From the IMG/VR virus record IMGVR_UViG_3300034073_002803, positions 1 through 22,251 of that record: a DNA stretch of 22,251 nucleotides. One strand, written 5' to 3'. Each line of letters starts with the position of its first letter. Positions within the stretch are counted from its first letter, which is position 1. Below the pieces are notes generated by a model that searched no databases, was not told where the DNA came from, and saw nothing but the letters and a program-made list of their open reading frames with translations. Origin of the DNA: a virus. Below, piece after piece: positions 14,406-19,977 of this stretch. The position numbers were made by a program, and so were the translations under genes.

Positions 14406-14462
14406 AATCTAATTAGATAATTAGATTTGTCAAGAAAAAAAGAAAAATCTCTTGACAAATCT
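14406..14462 (-). promoter_or_regulatory. Primase operon promoter inside a 13-bp inverted repeat
   Basis: Minus-strand TTGACA (14433-14428) and TAGATT (14411-14406), spacer 16 nt; the -10 box ends 7 nt before ATG 14398. AGATTTGTCAAGA (14423-14435) and its exact complement (14450-14462), 14 nt apart, place the -35 box in one arm and a mirror-image TTGACA on the plus strand in the other. Probably an operator for autoregulation. Confidence 0.65.
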
Positions 14463-14529
14463 GCGTAGACATGCGTTACTATTGACAAGGGCGACTCCTT
14501 GCGCCCATGTTCAAGAATTCTTCTTTCCA

Positions 14530-14566
14530 ATTGATGGGGCTGGACGTGTTGACCAGCCCCATCAAT
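14530..14566 (-). terminator. Long perfect hairpin at the end of the recombination operon
   Basis: ATTGATGGGGCTGG (14530-14543) and its exact complement (14553-14566) give a 14-bp stem with a 9-nt loop, starting 1 nt after the small-peptide stop. There is no U-tract on either side, so it may terminate with help from a factor or protect the 3' end of the message rather than act as a classic intrinsic terminator. Confidence 0.45.
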
Positions 14567-14567
14567 C

Positions 14568-14669
14568 TTAATACATCGGCGTGCAGCCCATGCCGAAAAA
14601 CAGCACGCACAAGCAGACAATTCCAATCAATAGCAAAGCCGCAGACACAAGATATTCAGTTGGAATCAT
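14568..14669 (-). CDS. 33-aa single-span membrane peptide
   Basis: The ORF reads MIPTEYLVSAALLLIGIVCL and onward to GMGCTPMY. A hydrophobic span of about 18-20 residues (7-25) has no charges, and a Cys-rich end follows. The SD, AAAGGAGGTGAG 4 nt before ATG, is nearly perfect, much stronger than chance would give. The start lies within the last codons of the MazG-like gene (14-nt overlap), so translation is coupled. It might be a holin/pinholin-like, superinfection or membrane-anchoring peptide; too short for family assignment. Confidence 0.6.
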   Translation of the reverse strand: MIPTEYLVSAALLLIGIVCLCVLFFGMGCTPMY

Positions 14670-15178
14670 GGTTCTCACCTCCTTTGTAAGCGAATAAGCG
14701 CGTCAAGAGTGCGCAAAAGTCCACGATCATGAGATAAATCACGTCAGGTTTTCCACGCTCAAGCCATAACTGGCCCAAATACATCAACAGATCAATCCCT
14801 TCCTGAATCGCGTCAAGATGCGCGTCCAGTCCGTTGTGTGTTTCCAGCATTGTGCCGTATTTCTCGGCTCCGACACTGACGCGCTGATCGAATGCGTCTA
14901 CAATCTCTGACTTGACCAAGCCCTTGACGACAGGCTTCAACTCATCCCAGACGACAGCCCGCCCCTTGCGTGGCAAGGGCTGCCGCGTGCCGTAGACCAT
15001 CGGCGATAATGCCAGAATCGCGGTCGGGTTTCCGTCAAGCGTGACGCGATGCCCGCAAAAATATTCCGCCCGCGTGTCAATCGCCACGTCGCCGACATAG
15101 CCAAGCAGTCGGTCAGCGGCAGTTGTCACGTGGTCTTTCTCGACAATCATCATTTCCTCAACAATTTTGTGTGTCATG
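14656..15178 (-). CDS. MazG-like nucleotide pyrophosphohydrolase domain protein
   Basis: A 173-aa protein from ATG 15178 (MTHKIVEEMM..., SD AGGTG). The first 100 residues are of mixed fold and unrecognised. Residues about 100-150, 'FDQRVSVGAEKYGTMLETHNGLDAHLDAIQEGIDLLMYLGQLW', match the C-terminal all-alpha NTP-PPase (MazG-like/dATP-dGTP diphosphohydrolase) module of phages, including 'EKYGT...NG.DA' and the metal-binding 'EGID' (ExxD). Such enzymes clean nucleotide pools or hydrolyse dNTPs and alarmones. It overlaps the VRR-NUC gene upstream by 21 nt and the small peptide downstream. A GTG start at 15186 is possible but less likely. Confidence 0.7.
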
Positions 15179-15736
15179 CCGTTCACACCTGTCTGTAAAT
15201 AGGTACGTCAGCCAGTGATGCAGCGCGCCGGCATAGCCTTTTGGCATACACGCATAATAGCCGATGCCCTCCAAATATTCAATCATTCTCTTCTGTTCTT
15301 TCCGCTTTTGCGAGTTCCCCGGCTTTTTCAATTCGCAGACGAACCCGTGATAGTCATGACATGGATACAGCACTGTAATGTCCGCGCTCCCGCGCTGGTA
15401 TCCCATACGTTTGTAGTTCTGCATCTGTGTTGAGTACCGTCCTTGCGTGCCGTCCTTGCGCGTGTAGGTGCGCGCCGACTTGTCAAAGAAATCGGCAACC
15501 GACACGATGAGTCCGGGATAGTGTGCCCCGTCCTCATCCACATACTCGCCGAGTTTTTCAGGAAAGATCGCCATGAGGCAGGCAATCAGCGCCTTCTGTG
15601 ATTTCTGCTCAGGCTTCCCGGACACCCCACGCAAAAACAATTCAGGATGCCAGTCCCGAATTTGAAAGCAGCGAGGGAAATCTTGCCTCACCCGTGCCAG
15701 TCCTTCCAATTCCATATCTTCCCATGCCTGCTTCAT
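15158..15736 (-). CDS. VRR-NUC family nuclease (PD-(D/E)XK)
   Basis: A 192-aa protein (MKQAWEDMELEGLARV...). The core 'GSADITVLYPCHDYHGFVCELKKPG' has the catalytic Asp (about 119) and E-x-K (135-137); then comes 'KRKEQKRMIEYLEGIGYYACM' with the conserved Gln (about 148). This is the VRR-NUC arrangement, a structure-specific or Holliday-junction type nuclease found in phage recombination operons. The N-terminal 70 residues are a helical extension. It lies in one operon with the ERF annealer and YqaJ exonuclease, and its ATG overlaps the previous stop (ATGA). It probably resolves or trims recombination intermediates. Confidence 0.85.
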   Translation of the reverse strand: MKQAWEDMELEGLARVRQDFPRCFQIRDWHPELFLRGVSGKPEQKSQKALIACLMAIFPEKLGEYVDEDGAHYPGLIVSVADFFDKSARTYTRKDGTQGRYSTQMQNYKRMGYQRGSADITVLYPCHDYHGFVCELKKPGNSQKRKEQKRMIEYLEGIGYYACMPKGYAGALHHWLTYLFTDRCERHDTQNC

Positions 15737-15927
15737 TTGTTATATGTCCTCCGTATCCGCGCCATCGTGTCAAGAAGAGCATACGCCTCTGCTTTCTCGT
15801 CTGATGTCAGCGTGTTTTTCGCCGACTGTTCGACGAGCTTGCCCCATCGTGACACGAGCGCGGACTGTGGTGGTAACGCAGAGGCAAGCATATTGCCCCT
15901 GGCGATAAGTTTGGGATATAGTGTCAT
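15733..15927 (-). CDS. Small helical protein in the recombination operon
   Basis: A 64-aa protein (MTLYPKLIARGNMLASAL...), largely helical: 'SALVSRWGKLVEQSAKNTLTSDEKAEAYALLDTMARIRRTYNK'. It is joined by ATGA overlaps to the 21-aa peptide upstream and to VRR-NUC downstream, so it is firmly in the operon. GAGGG precedes the ATG. No known family; a small subunit or cofactor of one of the neighbouring nucleases is possible. Confidence 0.6.
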   Translation of the reverse strand: MTLYPKLIARGNMLASALPPQSALVSRWGKLVEQSAKNTLTSDEKAEAYALLDTMARIRRTYNK

Positions 15928-15989
15928 AACACGCCCTCAAGATAGCAGGCAAGCATGAGAGACACCCATATAATGCAGAGAATGATCAT
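15924..15989 (-). CDS. 21-aa membrane peptide
   Basis: ATG 15989 starts MIILCIIWVSLMLACYLEGV and ends at Leu21, an almost wholly hydrophobic peptide. GAGGAG lies 8 nt upstream and overlaps the YqaJ stop codon; its own stop overlaps the next gene's ATG. The tight TAA-ATG-TGA packing suggests a real coupled ORF rather than a chance one, though short length keeps this uncertain. It might insert in the membrane or just act as a translational relay. Confidence 0.45.
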   Translation of the reverse strand: MIILCIIWVSLMLACYLEGVL

Positions 15990-15990
15990 G

Positions 15991-16587
15991 TTATTTTCTC
16001 CTCACGGTAGTTATAATGTCCTGAACCTCTTGCCACGCGGCATTGACAGCGTCAGAAATCTTTTGACACATCTCATGATTCCGCATAAGCCTCACGACGG
16101 CAAGCGGACAGTCCTGAACTCTATCATCAAACGAAATAAAATCATTCCATTCACGCCCCATGACAAACATTTCTGACTGCATCTGTATTTGATACTCATC
16201 AGGGATGGTCAAAGAGACGCAAAACGCGATATGAGTTGATGAGTCAGGGCATTTAATTTGGCCTAACCCATCAGGGGAGATAAGACAGTCAGGTGACGCG
16301 CCAAAAAACGGCATATTGGAATGCGAATAAAATGTAATCCCATCCCCTTCAACCCACTGCTCTGTCTGAAACGCATACTCAGCCCGTGCGGCAGGTTCCT
16401 TGTCAATTCCGCGTTGCATCGCTTTCGAGATATATCCCTCGTCATATATCCCCGTCAAAATCTCTGTCGCTACCTGATATATATATGTTTGTCGAGTTTT
16501 CCCCCGGCCTCCTGTCATGAGTTTTGCGACATTTGACGCGGAAATTTTGCCAAGTTTCGCCTGACGCCATTGTTCATATTTCGTCAT
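15991..16587 (-). CDS. YqaJ-type (lambda-exonuclease-like) 5'-3' exonuclease
   Basis: A 198-aa protein (MTKYEQWRQAKLGKIS...). Visible motifs: 'GKISASNVAKLM' (13-24), 'MQRGIDKEPAARAEY' (57-71, helix facing the active site), 'GASPDCLI' (96-103, catalytic Asp 100), 'GLGQIKCP' (107-114) and 'YQIQMQSEM' (132-140). In lambda Exo and YqaJ the fourth motif is E-I-K; here the Glu is Gln (CAA, about residue 110), while the Lys is kept. It normally resects double-strand ends to expose ssDNA for annealing. It directly follows the ERF gene (ATGA overlap), the classic SynExo pair. The Gln may weaken or change activity. Confidence 0.9.
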   Translation of the reverse strand: MTKYEQWRQAKLGKISASNVAKLMTGGRGKTRQTYIYQVATEILTGIYDEGYISKAMQRGIDKEPAARAEYAFQTEQWVEGDGITFYSHSNMPFFGASPDCLISPDGLGQIKCPDSSTHIAFCVSLTIPDEYQIQMQSEMFVMGREWNDFISFDDRVQDCPLAVVRLMRNHEMCQKISDAVNAAWQEVQDIITTVRRK

Positions 16588-17234
16588 ACAGCGATCCCCC
16601 CTGGATTTTCAAGCTCTTCTTTTTTAATATCCTTCGCGACCTCAACAAGCATCCGTAATTCGTGCGAGAGTGCCTTTTCTTTTGCCATTTTAAAAAAATC
16701 AATATAGACTGTTTTTAACTCATCCATATCGGATGCCCGGTCAATCACTCTCTGCCACTGCGTCAGTATTTCCATTTCTGATTTGAGCAGTGCCGGAGTA
16801 TCAGCACGTTTCCCCCAGTCTACGTTTGCGTCAGAATCTTTATCGCCGACGATGCCCCAAAACGCGCATAAAGCTTGACGACGAATAAAAGACAACCCAC
16901 CCCCGGCAGCTTGAGCGCCTGAAATGACCGCACGCCCGTCACGAGTCGTAATAATCCCCATCATCGGGAACGTCGCCGTTCCTTCGATGAACTGCGCTGA
17001 TGAATGGAGAACCATTGTTTCTAACGAGACAAGATCACCCTCCATCTTTCCAGGGGATTGGATACAACACAGTTCAAATCTGGGCAGAATTGCCTTGAGT
17101 TGATCTACGATTTTATCATGTTCAAGATACCGGTATTTCCCATCAACTTCCCCGCTTTTAAACATGTTTTGCACGGTTGCCCATGCCTTGACATAAGCAG
17201 GCGCGATTTTTGACATATCATCACTTGTTCTCAT
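16584..17234 (-). CDS. ERF-family single-strand annealing protein
   Basis: A 216-aa protein (MRTSDDMSKIAPAYV...). The ERF core is clear: 'MVLHSSAQFIEGTATFPM' (74-91) and 'SGAQAAGGGLSFIRRQALCAFWGIVGDKDSDAN' (105-137), the latter matching 'YARRYALCALLGI...D.DAN' of the family. ERF proteins coat and anneal complementary ssDNA in phage recombination and often assist genome circularisation. Its partner is the YqaJ exonuclease just downstream. GGAAG precedes ATG 17234, which overlaps the previous stop. The C-terminal third is a long charged helix region. Confidence 0.9.
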   Translation of the reverse strand: MRTSDDMSKIAPAYVKAWATVQNMFKSGEVDGKYRYLEHDKIVDQLKAILPRFELCCIQSPGKMEGDLVSLETMVLHSSAQFIEGTATFPMMGIITTRDGRAVISGAQAAGGGLSFIRRQALCAFWGIVGDKDSDANVDWGKRADTPALLKSEMEILTQWQRVIDRASDMDELKTVYIDFFKMAKEKALSHELRMLVEVAKDIKKEELENPGGIAV

Positions 17235-17611
17235 TTACTTCCCCCCGCAAGATAGGCCAAGACCATGTCAAGACTTGCCTGTTCGCAGTCTTCACACATG
17301 TCTTGACTTTCTTCTTTCACGTTCCAACAGCATCCTTCGTTTTCACATGTCAGACCGAGATTCTCAGCAGGGTTGACGTCATACCATGCCGTCCCGCTTC
17401 CGAACCCGCCGGAGATATGTTCTTCCCAGCGGACAAGCGCCTGCGCGCCTGATTCAAAAAAGTCTTCTTCCAAAATTGCGACGAACCCACCGCCATGTAC
17501 ATGTAACCCACGCTTTGCCTCCTGAAATGCCTTTATCGCCTCATGGAGTGTTTTGTATTGTTCATCCTGCGCCGCGTTGCTGCTCTGCGTTTTCCATACA
17601 AGTTTATACAT
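17231..17611 (-). CDS. Uncharacterised protein with Cys cluster, first gene of recombination operon
   Basis: A 126-aa protein (MYKLVWKTQSSNAAQDE...). The N-terminal half is a mixed fold with 'GLHVHGGGFVAILEEDFF'; the C-terminal half holds 'TCENEGCCWN' and 'DMCEDCEQ' (about 88-111), five Cys that could bind a metal ion. AAGGAG sits 8-9 nt before ATG 17611. The leader from the promoter at 17722-17750 is about 100 nt. No family recognised. Confidence 0.6.
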   Translation of the reverse strand: MYKLVWKTQSSNAAQDEQYKTLHEAIKAFQEAKRGLHVHGGGFVAILEEDFFESGAQALVRWEEHISGGFGSGTAWYDVNPAENLGLTCENEGCCWNVKEESQDMCEDCEQASLDMVLAYLAGGSK

Positions 17612-17721
17612 GCCATTTTCTCCTTGTGAATAGTATTGATTTTTATGTTTTTCGTCACACGCGAGAAAGTCAGATGCGACTCATTGGCATTGCGCTGACC
17701 GGCTTTTCGTCATGTAAGAAT

Positions 17722-17802
17722 ACAATAAAACATCCGTATTCAAAAGTCAAGAAAAAAGTGACTTGAAAAATGAAATAATGCAATTCTTTAACAAAGTCAC
17801 TT
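17722..17802 (-). promoter_or_regulatory. Recombination operon promoter with operator half-sites
   Basis: Minus-strand TTGACT (17750-17745) and TATTGT (17727-17722), spacer 17 nt. AAGTCA (17744-17749), 9 nt, TGACTT (17759-17764) repeats the operator core found at 9916-9946, and a further AAGTCA half-site sits at 17794-17799, inside perfect 9-bp arms AAGTGACTT/AAGTCACTT (17756-17764, 17794-17802). Nothing gene-like in the rest of 17612-17808. Confidence 0.7.
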
Positions 17803-17808
17803 ATGGAA

Positions 17809-18033
17809 CTACGTCTTGAATTGGATAATGATGCTGTTTATGGCATACTCAACGCCATAATCCAACTCAACGGATTCCGCGATTTTCACGGCACAGCGTA
17901 CCAGGTACGCATGTGTCGTGTCAGTCTCGCCGATAAGCCTGACGCGAAAGTCTCTGGCAATACTAATTTCTTTAATCTTCACGTGTCGCGCCGCGACATT
18001 AATCACGGCGTTCGCAAACTCATAGAACTGCAT
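17809..18033 (-). CDS. Small uncharacterised protein, last gene of its operon
   Basis: A 74-aa protein from ATG 18033 (MQFYEFANAVINVAARH...), chosen because GGAGG lies upstream and overlaps the previous stop. The longer frame to 18138 is coding sequence of the neighbour in another register. The chain has a short strand 'FRVRLIGETDTTHAYLVRC' and a helix. It lies 2 nt after the 199-aa gene, so it is likely coupled. No function recognised. Confidence 0.55.
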   Translation of the reverse strand: MQFYEFANAVINVAARHVKIKEISIARDFRVRLIGETDTTHAYLVRCAVKIAESVELDYGVEYAINSIIIQFKT

Positions 18034-18035
18034 AC

Positions 18036-18635
18036 CTATTCCTCCCTCATTGCCAGAACGACGCGGACAAACCGCTGGAAATCGCGGCTGCCGCGCAATC
18101 GTTCGACAAGCTCTTGTTTCACGTTTGCCACAAACCACTCCCAGTCATTCCGATTGTCAGACATCCAATCCCGCGATGCCTCCGTCGGCGCTTCTGTCAT
18201 TCGAACCAAAATTGAATCGCTCACGTCGTCATCCGTCTTGACGATTTTTTGGATGCCTGCCAAATTCAGCGAGAGTTTTACAGACGCTGCTCGATCTTTC
18301 ATGGCGTCCGGCCATGAGGCCGTCAGATGCCACGCCGGAAGATCGCAGACGTCCGGCGCGAACAGCGTATCAAACACGGCTGGAATGCCGTGTTCAGCGA
18401 TGTCACACAACATCACGAACATGCTTTCCAGTTCTGCCATGTCCGTTTCTTCTGTTCGACGCGCCAGTTCCTTCATCAGAAGAAACTGAGCGCCAAGCCC
18501 CTTAATCGTGCCATATTCACTCTTTGCGACCACGCTGGGACTTGAGACTCGGAAAAATGCCGCAGCCTGAAATTCTGGGGAGGCGGGATTCAACCGCCTC
18601 CATACGTGCAACGGTGAGAACTTAATCTCTTTCAT
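18036..18635 (-). CDS. Uncharacterised 199-aa protein
   Basis: Starts at ATG 18635 (MKEIKFSPLHVWRRLNPASP...), with AAGGAGG 7 nt upstream and an ATGA overlap with the previous gene; the frame extends further upstream but lacks an SD. The protein is mostly helical, with 'FLLMKELARRTEETDMAELESMFVMLCDIA' and a C-terminal 'WFVANVKQELVERLRGSRDFQRFVRVVL'. It belongs to the four-gene operon led by the gene at 19575. I recognise no domain; a tail-accessory or host-modifying role cannot be distinguished. Confidence 0.6.
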   Translation of the reverse strand: MKEIKFSPLHVWRRLNPASPEFQAAAFFRVSSPSVVAKSEYGTIKGLGAQFLLMKELARRTEETDMAELESMFVMLCDIAEHGIPAVFDTLFAPDVCDLPAWHLTASWPDAMKDRAASVKLSLNLAGIQKIVKTDDDVSDSILVRMTEAPTEASRDWMSDNRNDWEWFVANVKQELVERLRGSRDFQRFVRVVLAMREE

Positions 18636-19072
18636 GATATTCCTCCTTGCGCGATCAGCGCCTTGTATTGGATATGCAGTTGCCCGAACTTCTGAATCGG
18701 CTTTGCGCATTTCGGAGAATACGCAAATTTCGGGATATAAAAAAACCATCGAATTGACAACTCGTCGGCGAATTTTTGCAACTTCTTTTTGAATACCTCT
18801 CGGATGTCTGCCAGCGCCGCATTACTCTCATGCTCAAAAGCACAGGAAACGCACCATCGCGTCGCGATCCGGCTGAAATCATCACCAGGGACGCATTGGA
18901 AATCACGGTCAAAGGATGCCGCGCCTTTGCGAATGACCTTTCCGCAGCATGAACAAATATATTCATCTCGCCCTGATAACACGATATGCAGCCCACACCA
19001 CGCCCCGTCCCGCGTTTCGGAGGCGCTCAACATGAGCGCCCCATTTTTGTGAATTACATTGACTAATTGCAT
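18632..19072 (-). CDS. Zinc-finger-like uncharacterised protein
   Basis: A 146-aa protein (MQLVNVIHKNGALMLS...). Cys pairs at 'CSCC' (about 40-43) and 'WCVSC' (73-77) suggest a zinc-binding domain between, with a further helical C-terminal half. GGAGGTGA precedes ATG 19072, which overlaps the upstream gene's stop region by 10 nt. The Cys spacing fits a ribbon or treble-clef fold but not a family I can name. It may bind nucleic acid. Confidence 0.6.
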   Translation of the reverse strand: MQLVNVIHKNGALMLSASETRDGAWCGLHIVLSGRDEYICSCCGKVIRKGAASFDRDFQCVPGDDFSRIATRWCVSCAFEHESNAALADIREVFKKKLQKFADELSIRWFFYIPKFAYSPKCAKPIQKFGQLHIQYKALIAQGGIS

Positions 19073-19575
19073 GAGATCACCTCCGCGTGTAACAAAATGT
19101 GTGTAAGCGCCTGAGCAAAGCTCACAGCGTGGTTATTCAGCATTTCATAATGCGCCCATGACGCCGCCAGCTTTTTTCTGGCGTCGTCGATTGTTGGGGC
19201 AAACAGCGTATGACGCCGCCCGTCAATCTGTGCCTGCCATTTTTTCGCAACCGGAATAACCTGCGTCGGGCGGCCGATAATAATAGCATACTCACACGGA
19301 GCGCAATTCCGTTGTTCTGTCTGCATTTCCGGCGTGACGCGGCGGATGCGCGCCATGTCAGCTAATCCCGATTCACGTTCCATACGTCCCGCAAATTCAT
19401 CCATAATTTCCGCCACTTCATTTTTTGAGGCGTTGAGGATGTTCATCCGTAGGCACATCCAAGCGCCGTTTTCGGATTCTGTCGATACCCCCATTGACAA
19501 GTCAACATGGGGGTATTCTTCTTGTAATTTCTCAGAAATCTTCTGTGCAATTTGTTCCATCGTGTAAGCGTTCAT
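19063..19575 (-). CDS. Uncharacterised protein, first gene of the far-right leftward operon
   Basis: A 170-aa protein (MNAYTMEQIAQKISEK...). Mixed helix and strand, with a 'RESGLADMARIRRVTP' segment and a C-terminal helix ending 'HAEVISCN'. AAGGAGAG sits 6 nt before ATG 19575 in a leader that is identical over 21 nt to that of the gene at 9845, hinting at common expression. It follows the promoter at 19711-19739 by about 130 nt. No domain recognised. Confidence 0.6.
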   Translation of the reverse strand: MNAYTMEQIAQKISEKLQEEYPHVDLSMGVSTESENGAWMCLRMNILNASKNEVAEIMDEFAGRMERESGLADMARIRRVTPEMQTEQRNCAPCEYAIIIGRPTQVIPVAKKWQAQIDGRRHTLFAPTIDDARKKLAASWAHYEMLNNHAVSFAQALTHILLHAEVISCN

Positions 19576-19633
19576 GTTCTTCTCTCCTTGTTACTAAATT
19601 GTTTTAAAAGTGTACGTCAAGGTCGTCTTCATC

Positions 19634-19657
19634 AATTCTCGCTAAATGGCGAGAATT
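19634..19657 (-). promoter_or_regulatory. Leader hairpin of the 19575 operon
   Basis: AATTCTCGC (19634-19642) and GCGAGAATT (19649-19657), perfect 9-bp arms with a 6-nt loop, lie in the 5' leader between the promoter at 19711-19739 and the start codon. It could be a regulatory hairpin or an operator. Confidence 0.4.
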
Positions 19658-19710
19658 TATTTGCATCAACGTTAAGTTGTTTTTGATTCCGTTTCTTAGC
19701 TTGTGAGTAT

Positions 19711-19739
19711 AAGATAATTCTACCAATGAGATTTGTCAA
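19711..19739 (-). promoter_or_regulatory. Promoter of the 19575 operon
   Basis: Minus-strand TTGACA (19739-19734) and TATCTT (19716-19711) with a 17-nt spacer. The -10 box and flanking bases (15 nt, 19703-19717) are identical to those of the promoter at 9899-9927, while the -35 box is TTGACA rather than TTGACT and lacks the AAGTCA/TGACTT operator. Confidence 0.7.
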
Positions 19740-19977
19740 GGACTATTTTAAGAATATTATAAAATTCTTCAAATAGTTTCAAGATAGAATAAATAACGTC
19801 TTAATTTATAAGCATTTATCGCAAAAAATCGGTTGATATTATGTGCGAATGTTTATAAACGAAAGACAAAAAGTATACTTTTTGTCTTGTATTTTTAGAA
19901 AAAAGTTGTTATTTTTAACCCATGTCGAACAAAAAGTCAACAATTTGTCAACAATTTGTCACGAGAGAGGTGAACAC
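19740..19977 (+). promoter_or_regulatory. Candidate centromere/operator region upstream of the actin gene
   Basis: An AT-rich gap containing a perfect 26-bp palindrome (half AAGACAAAAAGTA, 19863-19888) and tandem 11-bp repeats GTCAACAATTT (19936-19946, 19947-19957) followed by another GTCA; a degenerate copy precedes them at 19924. A possible plus promoter is TTGATA (19833-19838) with TATAAA (19854-19859), spacer only 15 nt. Eleven-bp iterons upstream of parM are the hallmark of parC sites bound by ParR, so this may be the centromere and promoter-operator together. Confidence 0.5.

Noticed and set aside
13367-14626. The longest frame for the primase, starting at 14626
   Set aside because: Its first 76 residues run through the hairpin and the promoter inverted repeat and have no family match; the AEP pattern begins after ATG 14398.
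17612-17721. A leaderless 10-codon peptide (MTKSRSAQCQ) after the 17722 promoter
   Set aside because: The start is 8 nt past the -10 box and lacks coupling to the next gene; too short to support.
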